A stretch of 64,000 bases of DNA from Oncomelania hupensis (taxonomy: Eukaryota > Mollusca > Gastropoda > Littorinimorpha > Pomatiopsidae): the NCBI GenBank assembly GCA_036898135.1, contig CM072511.1:27830110-27894109 (forward strand), read 5' to 3'. The notes below the pieces were generated by a model that was given only the letters and a program-made list of their open reading frames with translations, was not told where the DNA came from and did not search any database. The translations under genes and the position numbers were made by a program. Positions within the stretch are counted from its first letter, which is position 1, and the number at the start of each line of letters is the position of its first letter. Below, piece after piece: positions 21,732-35,352 of the stretch.

Positions 21732-21790
21732 GTAGGCTTATATAGCACGATACCCCAGCTCAGGGCTGGGCTCACCGCTCTTAGTCTTAA
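21685..21790 (-). repeat. LINE/SINE 3' tail with (TTA)n
   Basis: On the minus strand: '..gagctggggtatcgtgctat' followed by 'ataagcctac' and a (TTATTA)n run at 21690-21732. This is the common 3' end of L2-type elements and their SINEs. The body was not recognised. Confidence 0.6.
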
Positions 21791-21829
21791 CATGTTCTGT
21801 TCAGTTCAGTTCAAGGGACTATGTTAAGC

Positions 21830-22265
21830 TTCGCAGCTTTTTTTGTGTCCCTGATTTTATACAACATTAAATTTTCCGGTTAGTTTTGCAATTGTTCAGA
21901 GAATTAGAATTAAATGAAAATCATTCATCGAAATCAAATTTGGATTCCACAATGAAACTTACCTTTTCCAGAAGGTTTTTAAAAGTATTTAAGTTGTTAG
22001 CTTTTTTAACATATAATGCCTGGTAGTTTGTTCCACAGTGGTGCAATTCTATGGCTAAAACAGTGCTTTCGTTTGTTAGTACGACAGTGCTGGATAAAAA
22101 TTTTGTCTTCTGAGTTTCTAGTTTTGCCTCCATCATAAAACTTAAAGAATGTATTAGCATTGACTTTGTCGATGTTATTTAATATTTTGTATGTTTGTAT
22201 AAGAGGATATATCTTTAGAACAAACATAAACAATAAAACAATGTATGCAAGCATTAACACCAACC
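21830..22265 (-). pseudogene. CR1-like LINE C-terminal fragment
   Basis: Two minus-strand frames encode IQTYKILNNIDKVNANTFF, CFSHRIAPLWNKLPG and LNTFKNLLEKV, matching the C-terminal domain of CR1-type polyproteins (compare the copy at 49.7-50 kb). A frameshift separates the parts. Confidence 0.75.
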
Positions 22266-22439
22266 GTACTCACAAAGGCATACAAGGGAACAACAACATA
22301 TGCAATACACTATACATGCAAAATAAACAAACAAACAAACAAAAAATATTAATACAATGGATGCATATTAAAAAAATAATAAGCTTCACCATACAGATTT
22401 AAAATATAACTAAAAATTTGTTACATCTAACAATGGTTA

Positions 22440-25320
22440 ATTAATACAATGATCGGATATAAAAGATAAGACCTGCCTCTCCTCACTATTGCAGAAATAC
22501 AATATTATCAAAAACATAATGTACAAACTAATGCAAAAATAATTAGATACTCACACTCAGATATAAATGTACAGACTATTTACATGTCAAGCCATGGACG
22601 GCACCCCACTGGCATCCGTCATCAGTCGGAGGGTGAGTCAATCAGGATAATACAGTTTGAAGAGATGGGTCTTGAGTACGTTTTTGAAGGCCTGGGTGGT
22701 CGGTATGTTGCGGTGGAAGAGAATTCCATTGCTTGGGAGCGCAGAAAGAGAAAGATCGTTCACCGTATGCCTTAGTGCGTGTCTTGGGAACAGAAAGAAT
22801 GCGCGCGTCTGCAGAGGAGCGAAGCTGTCGAGAGGGTGAGTAGGCAGTCAGAAGATCAGTAAGATAGGAAGGGCAAGAGTCAGAGAAGAAGTTGTGGCAG
22901 AGAGTGGACAGTTTGTAGTCGATGCGGGCTTGAACAGGGAGCCAGTGAAGAGAGTGGAGAAGTGGGGTGATGTGATCGCGCTTTTTTGCCTTAAGAACTA
23001 ACCTAGCAGTAGCAGCAGAGTTTTGGACCCTTTGCAGTTTATCGATAAAGTGTTTAGGTGAATCTGACAAAAGTCAAAAGAGAGTTGCAATAGTCTAGAC
23101 GAGAGAGAACGATGGCACAGACTAACGTTTTTGTAGCACTAATAGTGAGGTAATGGCGGATGGAGCTGATCTGACGAATGGTGGTGTAAGCAGAGCGACA
23201 GATGTGAGAGATGTGATTGTTGAGGGACATTTCATCGGAGAGAATGTAGCCAAGATTCCTAGCAGAGGGAGAGAACTGTATGTCAGAGCAGCCTACTTGA
23301 AGAGAAGTGGAGAGAGACGAGGCAAAGGATGATTTGTGATTGTGGATAAGAGTGCTTCTGTCTTGTCGTCATTCAACCTCAGCCTACTGAGGGCCATCCA
23401 TGACTTGACCTCACCAATGCACTCTTGCATGGACTGGACAGCGAAGTTAACAAGAGAAGGATGGGTGGGTTTGTACAGCTGCGTGTCATCTGCAAACGAC
23501 TGGCTCTCAACAGCATGCTTTTCAAGCAAGATGAGCAGTGGCTTGGTGTACATTATGAACAAACTAGGGCCTAAAACGGACCCCTGTGGAACCCCGCACA
23601 CCAAGTCAGCTCTGCTGGAGAAACAGCCATCCACAGCGACCGCCTGAGTTCTATCGAAAAGGTAAGATCGAAACCAATCCAAAACTGATCCAGAGATTTC
23701 CAAAGTAATCCCGAAGGGTCTTGAATAGGGTGTGATGGTCGACGGTGCCAAAGGCCGCACTAAGATCTAAGAGGGTTAGGATGGAGACGTTACCGCTGTC
23801 CAGAGCGAGCAAGAGGTCATTGGTGACTTTCAGGAGAGCTGTCTCTGTGCTGTGAAAAGGTCGATAAGCTGACTGGTTTGGACTTAGAAGGGAGTTATCA
23901 TTCAGGTAAGCAAAGAGTTGTTTTAAGACTAGCTTTTCAATGACTTTATACAAAAATGACAGATTAGATACAGGTCTATAGTTTTTTAGGTCATTCTTAT
24001 CTAGACTGGGCTTCTTAAGCAAGGTTTTGATGACAGCTGACTTGCATGAAGAAGGAAATGGGCCAGAAGACAAGCTCTCGTTGACTATGTGGGTTATGGT
24101 TGGGAGCAACTGATCTAACGACTCAACTAACAGTGGAGTGGGGATGGGATCAAGAGAACATGACGTTGGTTTAGATTTAAGAATAACACTTTTGACTTCT
24201 TGTTCTGATACAGGGTTAAAAACGTCAAAGCGTGAACTAACACCAGAAGGAGGAGACAAATCATGGGGATGGATGCCATGACGGTCAAGATCAGCACGAA
24301 TGTCAGCTACTTTGCCTGTGAAGAAGTTACAAAAAACATCATGTTGCTGAGACAACGGATACACTGAGGGAAGAACAGTTGCTTTGCCACTACCTTTGAG
24401 ATGGTTACAGACGTCAAACAGCTGCTTGCTAGTTTCACTACTACTGATCTTATTGCAAAAATACAAAGATTTAGCACGGTGGACAATCTGAGACACACGC
24501 TTCTTGGCAGCAGAGTAAATCTGCTTAAAAACAACAAGGCCTGACCTCAACCACTTCTTTTCCGCACTACGCCGGTGTTTCTTGGCGTCGCGGAGTTCTT
24601 TTCTAACAGGAGCGTACCAGGGAGATGACCGAGCTAACCCAACCTTGTGGCGGGTAGCGGGAGCGTGATGGTCAAGCACAGCACACAATGCACTGTCTAG
24701 CATTTCCGCAGGTGGGCAGAGGGCAGGGGACACTTCAACGCTAAGGTCATGCTTAAAGGCATCTCTATCTATAGCAAGCAGGCTGCGGACCTCTTTGAAC
24801 TCAGGGGGAGGAGGGGGGGGGGTGCAAACGTTAAGGTCACAAACAACACAGAAGTGGTCCGAGGACAGCTCTTGAGTCACTGAGGTGGACGTGACAACAC
24901 TATCCTGAGGCCTATGTAACACCCAATCAATAACATGTCCACGGTTATGGGTGGGTTGGTCGACTGACTGCTGGAGACTATATAAGACCAAGAGATCGAT
25001 CATCTTGGCCGTGGAGGGGTTCTGAAGTGGGTCAAAGTGAAAGTTCACATCACCCACTACAACATAAGTGCCAGTCAGTGTGTTGCAATAATCTAATAAG
25101 TCTGGGAATTCCCGATGGAACACAGCGTCTGTCAGTTTGTTTTTTCTGCTGGGGAAAGTGCGATAGATGCACATAAAATGGACGTTCTGCTGGGGCACAG
25201 ACAAGGAAAGTCGGACAGCTTCAAAGGATGTGTGTGCAAAAGTAAAGTCAGTGACGAACGATAGATAACGGAACAACGTGTCTTTGTAAACAACAGCAAG
25301 GCCGCCACCTTCAGCGCAAC
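22440..25320 (-). mobile_element. L2-like LINE, coding region largely preserved
   Basis: Minus strand. The endonuclease part starts at the MITE junction (EGGGLAVVYKD, VVVGDVNFHFD, SSDHFCVVCDL). The reverse transcriptase follows ([55 protein letters not shown]), then the L2 C-terminus (LHSLHWLPVQARIDYKL). Frameshifts near 23.7 and 23.1 kb break the frame. The first catalytic block reads AAFGTVDH where AAFDTVDH is usual, so the copy is probably inactive. 5' of 25320 it is interrupted by a MITE. Confidence 0.9.
22642..25320 (-). pseudogene. L2-like endonuclease/reverse transcriptase, frameshifted
   Basis: Three long minus-strand frames make up the polyprotein: 25320-23651 (endonuclease and the N-terminal part of the reverse transcriptase), 23760-23293 (catalytic YADD-type box, here FADD) and 23070-22642 (C-terminus). 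The role would be target-primed reverse transcription in the nucleus. The Met at 25339 belongs to the MITE, not to the LINE. Confidence 0.88.
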
Positions 25321-25676
25321 GGGTCGTTATTTTCTCCAAAATCCCCCGACCAAAATCCCCCGAAATCTACCGAATATTTTCTCCAAAATCCCCCCAAATC
25401 TACCGAATATTTTCTCCCAAATCCCCCGAGATCTACCGAAATCCCCAAAATCTACCAAAATCCCCCGAAATCCACCGTTATTTTCTCCGAAATCCCCCGT
25501 TATTCATTTATTGTCTTTGCTTTCATGCGCTTAAAACCCTAACCCTAACCCTAAAAGAAGTGAATTCACCCGTCTTGTCAAACGAGCGGAAGTGGCGGGA
25601 GAAAAGAGGCTGCTCAATCGGAGGATTTCGGGGGATTTTGGTAGATTTCGGGGGATTTTGGAGAAAATAACAACCG
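25321..25676. mobile_element. MITE with 9-bp target duplication, C-rich repeat motif and telomere-type core
   Basis: Ends GGGTCGTTATTTTCTCC and, reversed, CGGTTGTTATTTTCTCC. CAGCGCAAC flanks the element at 25312-25320 and 25677-25685. Inside, the left half repeats AAATCCCCCGAAATCTACC-type units several times and the right half has their inverse. The centre contains three CCCTAA units (about 25537-25554). A 9-bp duplication fits Mutator-like elements, but no transposase is present to confirm it. Confidence 0.85.
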
Positions 25677-25725
25677 CAGCGCAACACCTAACAGTCCCTA
25701 GAAATAGACAATCAAGAGTTCCTAC

Positions 25726-25822
25726 CGCAATTTGATCTATCCTCAGTTGTCACACGTCCGTCACCCTCCTTGTTGACAATAGAAACCCCCTCCCCTGGTC
25801 CTAACCCATATTTGGCTGCCAT
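25726..25822 (-). CDS. Possible first exon of an unidentified minus-strand gene
   Basis: ATG at 25822 in a good context (aagaaATGGC) opens a frame encoding MAAKYGLGPGEGV, then SIVNKEGDGRVTTED, to a possible donor TGCG|GTAGGA. It adjoins the L2/MITE block, so later exons, if any, would lie further left; none was recognised. It faces away from POLR1B and could share a divergent promoter with it. Confidence 0.35.
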
Positions 25823-26198
25823 TTCTTGTGCGGTTCGAAGTTAGAAAACTATTTTCGCGCGTCATAATACTATTATTGAGATTTTTATCGGTATTAATAG
25901 CGAATCTTTAATCAATTTATTAAAATGCGTGCATTTTTAACTAACATTATCGACGGTGTGATAATTGTGAAACTTGTGAAAATCAGGTCGGTTATGTGGA
26001 GTGGGTCAGACGTCGGGTATCACTGAAGAGTGTTAGAATCTGTCATTTTTTAGGATAGAATGAATAAATTTTATTAGAAAATTTATGAGGATGATGCTAT
26101 ATTGAGCATGCACTAAGTCAGAAATACTAATTGCACGCATATTTTTAATGTGACAAATATGTTTGCTGTCAAATTGAAATATGATCGATAAATTTAAG

Positions 26199-26853
26199 AT
26201 GGCGACCTATTCTAGAGATTTCCAAATATGTTCACAGCAATCGAGATTGTAAAAAGAGTCAAGAGATATTATTATTTTAAAGCTAGTGTGTGTGTTTTAT
26301 GTCTGTTGTGATAGAGCCAGCTCAATGATTAGGCCGGGTAAAGTGCGCTTGCGTGATCCATTAAAAAAATAATAATGAACAATAGTCAAGTTATAGGGAG
26401 GAGCAAACACAGTTAATTTGGGTGATTTGTACTTTTGTTTCATGTACAGATCCAGTGAACATATTTTCCAGACTATAGGCATTACTTAATTTGAGTCCGA
26501 GTTTCACATAGAAAATTTGGTGAATTACAACAGTTTAATAGCCTTTTAGGTTATGTTTAACATCCTGAAAACTGATGAGTGGGTGTTGGTATGGGGGGAA
26601 GAGGTGAGGGGTTGGGGTTGGAGAAAGGAATCTGATACAATATTACAATACATGCATCGAAATTCTCTTCATAAGTGAAGTGATGACGTTTAAAGATGCA
26701 GTCAAGTTTTCATTGCAACCATTTCTGGCTAAATTGGTAGTGTACTTTAAGGCCTTCTATCTCCCTTAAAACGGGTTGCAACAAAACTAATGGTTATTAC
26801 TGCAAGCAGACATGAGTGGCTTTCAGAAGAGTGATGGCATGTTTTGGGCAAAA
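26199..26853 (+). CDS. Candidate 5' end of POLR1B (unresolved)
   Basis: Two candidates lie before the first sure exon. An ATG at 26199 in a good context (aagATGGCG) opens MATYSRDFQI. A segment at 26812-26853 (MSGFQKSDGMFWAK) ends at donor AAAA|GTAAGG in the phase needed by the 26990 exon. POLR1B needs about 30-35 more N-terminal residues, which are poorly conserved in the family, so neither can be proven here. Confidence 0.3.
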
Positions 26854-26989
26854 GTAAGGAATTTGAGCAGTATTGTGTTAATAAAGCCGCATACGCATGT
26901 GAATGTATACAAGCTTGCAAAGTGTTCTGTTTTACACGTCATTTTAAACAGGCATACGCCATACAAGCAACACATTTTATCATTTACAG

Positions 26990-29900
26990 GCTCTTCAAGA
27001 ATTGACAAGGCCTCATATTGATTCATACAACTACCTGCTAAATGAAGGATTACATAAGATTGTGCAGGTAACGTATATTTGACTACAACCATCACCATTC
27101 TTCATAATCAATGACAATGAACATGTGCTAAGACTAGTAATATCATATTGGTCAGTTACTCTTATGAAGACATAATATGAGGGCTAAAGGCTAGTGCCCC
27201 TGAATGCTATAATATATTGAGCTACGCTATGCTATGCATAGATAACTAGTGTATTCTGTTTTATCACCTCAGTGGTTTTTATTCAGGAATCATCTCTTTT
27301 GAGATATAAAAGATGCCTGGTTTGCTCCGTAATTTCAGATTAAAAAAATAAAATAACAAGCTTTTTAATCTTACAACATGCCAGTGACATGGCATTGATC
27401 CATGTATGTGTAGAGGGAATACTTTCTCCGGAGTTGATTTTAGGTGAGGACTATTTAACAAAGAGAAGATACTAGTGTTTCTTCTGCTATTACATAATAT
27501 TGTTAGTTAGTTAGTTAAATAGATTTCCGTCCCCGGACACATAAGCGTATAGGGGACGATATTATATTGTCCCAGGTGTGTATGTTATGATCTTACAGAT
27601 GATCTGGGGTGGCCTAATAGCTTAGTTGTTAGTGAGCTGATTTCCTATGCCAAAGGTTGTGGGTTCAAACCTTGCAGGGCACTTATGTGCCTTAGGAATT
27701 AGACTTTCAGGTCACAGAGGATTTTCTCTGGGTACTCCGGTGTAACTGTAGATTATAGTCACACGACACCGAAGCGTATAGGCGACTACTGGTCACATTA
27801 TTCTGACACCAGCGAACTAGTTGAAGGTAAGGGGAAAATAATATGGTCACACATTGGCCAATCCAGGATTCTAACCAGGTACCTTTCAGTTACTAGTAAG
27901 ACGCTCTACCAACTGAGCTACCCGGCCTTACTCCGGTTTCCTCCCTCCCTTCAATATTGGTGTTGGATGCAGTCTGTCCAAAATGTCAAATTTCAAAATT
28001 TCAGTGTAATTGGCTACAGATATGGATAAAAACTGCACTTTATTGATCCCACCAGAGAACGTCTGATGTATTGTAATGATACTATTTTGTGCTGTACAAT
28101 GTAGTTATTTTTGTGTGAATGCTTGCTTTCTTTTTCACTGTTTTACCAGTGATCTTTTTCTTGTGCAGTACATGTTGCCAGAGGAATTTGAGATTTCAAG
28201 TGGACAGAAGTATTCCATCTTCATACAGGTATCAAACAATTTTGTATCTGCAAGAACGCAACTTGGCTTTCTTCCTGTCTCTCAAGGCACAATCTCTTTT
28301 ACAAATTATTGATCTGCTATATTATTGTGCAGTAGCATAGTCATAGACTCTTGGACATCAAATTTGAACAACTTTTTAAAGGTCAACATCATTGAAATAT
28401 AAAATTGAGCACAAAATATCTACATAATAAAAGAAGTCACATGCCAAACAACTTTTTTCCAAAAAATACTGCCTTTTTTTAATATTTAATAAAATCTACT
28501 TCGAATAAACTTTTGCACCTTCGAAAAGCCCGCTCACGTGACCACATGGCTCGTGACATCAACTGCTGTAGACAATATAAAGTCCGATAGTGCCCCTTCT
28601 CTACCAGGGGCCGGGTAGCTCAATTGGTAAGAGAGCGTCATGCTAGTAACCGAAAGGTCGCTGGTTCGAATCCCGGATTGGTCAACGTGTGATCTTTTTA
28701 TTTTCCCCTTTACCAACAACTGGCCCGCTGGTGTCAGTATAAATCGGTCCAGTAGTCACCTATATGCGAAAGTGTCGTGTGACTATAATCTACATACAAA
28801 CAAAAAACTTCTCTACCAAAACGCAGGAAAACGAAGAGCAGTGGCCTATATTGTGCCGTTGGAGGTTGTACAAACAAACAAGCGGATGGGATAACATTGC
28901 ATAGGTTTCCAAAAAACGAAGAAGTGCGAAATAAGTGGGTGAGATTTGTGCGTCGTCAGCAATTTGCGCAAAACACTTCGCTGATGACTGCTACCCCCCA
29001 AGTGCCACTTTTATGCGGAGCTTTGGGATGAAAACAATACAGACATTAAAGCCTATCTCTGTTCCAACGATCCAAAGTCCGTGTGCCATTGCAACAAGCG
29101 CCTCAACAACAGCAACAGTGATTCAAGTTACTAGTAGTAGGCCTACTAGTACTGCTTCAACTTCAACTACAGTCACAGTGGCTACTACACATCCATCGTC
29201 TGCTATCACTTGCCGGGTGTCAGGAAAGTCAGAGGAGCTTTTCAGAAAAGGGAACGCAAGAGGTTATGTATTCACGGGTCTAGCTCGTATAATTATTTGT
29301 TTATTATTACAATTAGTACTCGGGGGTCGAATTCGTTTCTAACAGAAGAGAGCACTGCTGTAACACGACAGATCGAGTGAAGAAACACTGCTTGTCTCGC
29401 TTGTAACTTCTTCGCAGTCGGCCATTGTCTACAGCTGCTGACGTCACTGCGAGGGGAGATCAGCGATAGCTGCGTTTTAGAGTATTACTTCCCTTACCCT
29501 TAATTACAGGTAGGAAATCCCACTTTCAGTGATCGATATCTATTAAACGATAGAGCTTTGCTTATCGAATTTTTTGCATCTGGTATTATTTAGTAAAGTT
29601 CTTTCAGCAGAAACTTTTTGACCGAGCACTGTGGTTGACCTTTAAACAAAAAATGTATTTAATATTAATTGTCTTTTTTCAGGATGTGAGAATTGAGCCA
29701 GCATTGCTACCTGATAACAACAGATTTTGTGTGACAAACAAAATTTATCCTGCAGAAGTAAGTATACCTCATAACCAAAGGAGATTAATGCATGCTGCAT
29801 GACTGTTTTGAGATAAAAATGCATTTTTGTAATATTATGCGCCATCAGTAATTTGTAACTTTTAGAAATAGATGGTGAAGCCTTTTGCAAAAGTATTTCC

Positions 29901-32119
29901 ATTGGAGACTATAGGAGAACAAAATCGGAAGGTCATGACTCATGCTGTTAAAAAAAATAATGAAGATATAACACAAAAATCGAGAGTTCCAGTATAACAG
30001 AGTACGATTATTATTTCGTCACCCAGGTATGCTTCTGCCATATATTTATATAAGATAAGACAGTAAGTAGCATTACTGAGCGGTGATCTGTACATTGTCT
30101 ATTAAATACTGAGTGTCATATCTAATTATTTCTTAAATACAAGTTCAGTTCTCTACCAAAGGAGCTGTTGCTTGCAACCTGTGGGCTGGAACTAAAAACG
30201 TTTGCTTAAGAAGTTAAGGGCTTTGCAGTCTCATCACACAAACTCTCTCTCATATGGCAGTTGTTTATGTTTCAGTGTCGAGAGCGTCGCATCAGCTACA
30301 AGGGGGATGTGATGGTGCGCATGGCTTGGAAAACAGGAGGCAAAATTGTCAATTTTGTTATTCAAAATGTGGGCCAGATCCCTATTATGGTCAAGGTAAA
30401 GCGAGAGATAAAACACAAATATTTGTATGAACCTTACGATTTGACAAAGAGGAGAACACTAAATTATTAATATTTGTACAATAGGAAAGGACAAGAAGTT
30501 TGACTTGCATTTGTGCAATCAATAATGTTAAACTAAATGATTGATTGCGATGGATGAAGGCAGTTTTTTTTAACCATTTTGTGAGTCTTTCCCATCAACG
30601 AAGCTGAATGTTTGTTCGCATTGATAGTAATTTGTACTAATAATAAGAATGTTGGATGCTATAATATATGTGCTTTATTCCTAAATCAGACTCTAAGCAC
30701 AATGATCTGTTACCAACATACATGGTCACACGTTACGCACGCTCTTGTATGCTTAATGGATGCTCATTCATCACTGAAACATGTGGCAATAAAACCAGAG
30801 AGATAGCCATTAAAACACGGAAAAGAAATAAGTTTTGTATTTGTGAAATTTAGATTGACTGCATCTAATAGCATTGTTAATACCACAGAATACTACAGGC
30901 AGACAATATGCTGTTTTTGATAAGATGACAACTCGATGTGAAGATAAATGTGCAGGTTTTTTTTTTCATGGTAAGTAGGGACAAAATAGTTGATATTGCA
31001 TGCTTTTATGCTGTAGAATTTTTCTTTCTTTTTCTCGTAGTTCCTGGACATAATTTCAATTATAATTTATTACTTCTGTTTCTTTCTAGTCCAGTGTGTG
31101 TCATCTTGCAAAACTTTCACCACAAGAATTGGTCAGACATGGAGAAGAAGCAGAGGTATGTGTGGTCTGTGTCTGTGTGCTTGTATAATACATGTTGAAT
31201 GTTAAGCAATCACATATGCCATTTCGGCATGAAGTTGAGTATTATATGAGTGACCGTTTAATTGGATTTAATGGATGCTAGTGTGTCTGCACATTGACAC
31301 AAATTACTAATATTTTTTCCATATGCATGTTAAACACAAACATACATTTTGGCAGCAGGTACTATTAATAAAATTACTGTCAGTGTCTTGACGATTCTGC
31401 AGCCAAGGACAGAGAAGGTGTGTATGTACTTGGTGAGTCTTGCTTGATTCAGTGCTTTATCTGCTGTTGCCAATATTACAAAGTATTGTGTGTGAACAGG
31501 AAATGGGTGGCTACTACATCGTCAATGGAAATGAAAAATTGATCAGGATGTTGATTCTCCCCCGTCGCAATTACGTAAGTCTTTTTAACAGTCTTGTGCA
31601 TCCTTTGTGCATTGTTTGAATTGCTAGTGTGTAGTATAAAGAGACTTTGTGAAATTAAAAAGTATGTACGACTCTTATTGCACTGTTATGGCACGTGCTA
31701 TAAAGTACTAGATTTTTAATAGCTGATCAATGTATTTATATTACTTTTACTTCATTATTTACATTTCTTAAATACACATGTTCAAAGGTGATGGAATGGT
31801 TTTTTCATTTTTTTGATATGTCCCAAAATATTGCGCTGTTTTGTTGCATTGTGTTTATGTCAACTGTAATATTTGGATTATATTCATATAAATTTCCACA
31901 AATTACATTCTCTGATTGAGAGATTCACACTTTTGTTCTGCAATGTTATCAAATGCGTTGATTTTAATTTTATCTTTTTACCAGCCGTTGTGCATCAAGC
32001 GACCATCATGGAGAACTAGAGGGCCTGACTATACTGAATACGGTATCACAATCCGATGTGTCCGCCCTGATCAAAGTGCCATCGTAAGTTTATTCCTCAT
32101 CTAATTCTCTCTCTCTCCT

Positions 32120-32185
<66 letters not shown>

Positions 32186-32679
32186 ACTCATTCACTTTGT
32201 ATCATTCTCAAAATGCTTTCAAAAAGCTTTAAAGTTTTATACAAATTTCAAGAGTCCTTTGTGTACTACAACTTTACTCTTTTAAAGGAAAATGTGTTTT
32301 GGATTGTTAAACATGCATTACTGATTGGGGTTTCTTCTTCCCATCTGTGGTACTGTTGTTGTTGAAGATTCTGCAGCCAACTATGCTAATGGTTTATGTG
32401 GAAATATTTTCAGCTGAATCAGAACTGCCCAGATGATAAGCAGATTAGGATGAGTGAGGGATGGATGAGAAGAACGGTTTATACTGTACATATTCATACT
32501 ACTTTTAGGATGTAGAAGATTATAGCTTTCTTATGAAGACAGCTGTGATGCTTTGAGGCCTATATATTTAATTTATTTTGCAGAATATGACGCTTCATTA
32601 TCTTCAGACAGGATGTGTCATTGTTTGCTTTGCTTACAACAAGCAGCTCTATTACTTGCCACTCATAATGGTACTCAAG
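26990..32679 (+). CDS. POLR1B: POLR1B exons 1-8: protrusion and start of lobe
   Basis: These eight exons are all phase 0. They encode [17 protein letters not shown], the protrusion strands ([26 protein letters not shown]), the [20 protein letters not shown] segment, and [19 protein letters not shown] with PRRNY, the conserved start of the Rpb2 family. [12 protein letters not shown] and [15 protein letters not shown] follow. Introns here hold family C and B SINEs and a broken THAP sequence. Confidence 0.95.
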
Positions 32680-35305
32680 GTGAGTTTGAAGAAATTTTGT
32701 TATTTAGTGTATAGCATTGGGAAGACTGTTACACAACATCAATGGATTTAATTTGCTTTAATTTAGGGCATAGGGAAAACTGGGTAGACAACATGTGGGG
32801 AATGGACATCCATGCCTGTAACAGAATTCCCTAGAAGAGCTGCTGGCAGAGATGTCTGGAGGAGTTTCTGCTGCTTCATCCCTCATTTCCCACTGATCAT
32901 CTGAAAGGTTGAATGACTAAGGCCAAGTTTAATGTAAGGTACTGCACTGCAGAAATTGCAGAGAACAACAATTGTTTTATACTACATGAAATAAGTGCTT
33001 TGGGGATGCAATACAAATCACTGCTGGGTGCTTTGCACATGCCTTCTCTTGGTTGCAGAGAAGCAACCAATTTGGTTTAGTGGCTGTGATTTGCACATTT
33101 GACATAACTTCCAAGCCTGTGTGTGTTGCCTTATGGAATACAAGCCAACACTTGATGCTTTTGTTGGTAACTAATATCAACTCCTCCCTTCGCCTGTTAA
33201 TAATAATAATAATAATACAGGATGCTATACGCGCCTTTCCCCAAATCATTCAGGCTCAAAGCGCGGCGATCTATACCAACATACACGCTCACCTGTCTCA
33301 TCTACCCTCACACACACCAAACACACATTCATCATTCAAACAGGTGGTGTAAAGGCAGGGAGATCGCTATTAGAAGACGGAAAGAAAATCGAATTTTTAT
33401 TTTTTAAATTTTTATATTGACTGCGTCCTGTACCATTATTGAAGGGAGGGAGGAAACCGGAGTGCCCGGAGAAAACCCTCGGTGACCTCAATAGTCTCGT
33501 ACCTAAGTCACCAAAAAAAGAAAAAGGGGTGAGGGGGGTAGGGGAGGTTTAAACATTACATTTGTGTGTTGATTTATTGGCAGGGTCTGTTGGATGTGTC
33601 GGACAAATACATCTACGACCAACTTGTAGGAGGGAAAGAGGAGGATTCAACATACAAGAGGTAATATCATTTATTAATAAAATCCTGTATTAAACTGTTT
33701 AGGATAGTTGTCAGCCCATCATTTTGTCATCAGTGATCACGCTAGAGAGTTTATCTGTCAGGACTGCCTGCAAGTGTCAACGGATTGTTGAAAAGACAAC
33801 TGGTAATACTAGCTTTTCAGTACCCACCACAACCCACACACCCAACCCCAAACCCTTCTCTTCCCTTTCTCACAAACATGATGGTATAATACAAAGAGAG
33901 AAAACAAACACTTCTATACATGTATATTTTCATTGTAAACTTCAGAAATGCACAAAAGTTTACAGGCACAGGACAATAGGAGACATATTGTCACTGTCAA
34001 ATGAAAACCTCCTATCTCATTTTTTGCTGTTTTGAGAAAATCGAGATAAACTGTTTCAACCAGTCCGGTAACACCAAACCAGCAACTTTTTTTTACTTCA
34101 AAGGAACTATGAAAAGTTTGAAAATTTGGCAGTATGGGATAAAAAGTCGAAGTTTTTTCCTTTGAGAACTGGAAGCAAATGAAGAGAGATGAGATTTTTG
34201 TCTTACAACTTTGTCAAAAAGTTTGAGTTATGAGGTTTCTGAATAAAATAACAGATCCTGGTACAACACACAATCAGTGGAAAATGTCAAAGATTGCAGG
34301 AAAGGCATATTTATAATTGGTATGACAAACATTCAAAACGTCAAACACAGAAATACTGTATGTTCCGGCCTTTACTATAACAGATAAAAAGAACAAAAAC
34401 ACAACACAACCTCAAATAATATCAAATTCAGTCTTTAAAAATTTCAAAAACTTAGATGAAAAGGTAACTACAGTGAGCACCGGTTATAGTGGTCGCTCAG
34501 GGAAGATGGTTTGGGTGACCGGTATAACCAATGGCCATTATATCCCAAACATCGGTTATACCGGACACTAAAACCAAAGTGACCGGTATATCCGGTTTCT
34601 CTGGATATAGCAATCACTGATAGGAATTTCCTATGTATTTTGACTGCCAGCGCTATTATAGAAACATACAGTGTTGCTGTGTAGTGATTTTAAATATATA
34701 CGCGTGTGGTTGTGGCATTTTAAGTGTGTTTTTGTGTTTGTGCCTGAGGGGTTGTGTGCTTGCGTACATTCCTTTCATTTGTTAAAGTTAATAGTTGCTT
34801 TACATGTGTTTTTATATATGTACCTGAAAAATTTCAACATTAATGTCATTGTACAGTGCAATCTTGATGTTTTGAATGCTTGTGCAAAATTTATTGCTAT
34901 TTTTAGAGGCTTTTGGAAGAGAGAAAGAGAGGGGAGGAATTGGGGGGGGGAGTGAGGGGGGAGAAAGAACGGGGGAGGAAGGGGAGAAGCAGTGAGAGAG
35001 AGCGGTTTTAGAACTGGACAATTCAAGTTTGGTTGTGTCTCAGAGAGAGAGAGAGAGAGAGAGAACAAGTGGATGGAGAGAGAGAGAGTGAGAGGGAGAG
35101 AAAGAACGTGTTAGAAGGCAAGAATAAGTGAGATAGATAGCGGTTTTTCATTTCTGGTAGCTTGATTTTTTAATGGTAATTTACAGTATAAAACTTTTTT
35201 TTTCCCCGGTAACAGGATAACAGGAATTTATTTCGCCAATTGACATATAAACAATCGGAATATTATTTGGTGTTGGACAATAAGACTGTCTTATATTTAA
35301 CAAAA

Positions 35306-35352
<47 letters not shown>

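Noticed and set aside
25535..25556. Chromosome end or internal telomere fusion
   Set aside because: Only three CCCTAA units, inside a MITE with its own ends and target duplication.
28612..28684. tRNA gene on the plus strand
   Set aside because: The head has an extra base in the D-arm and continues into a repeat body found inverted at 27.7 kb, so it is a SINE.
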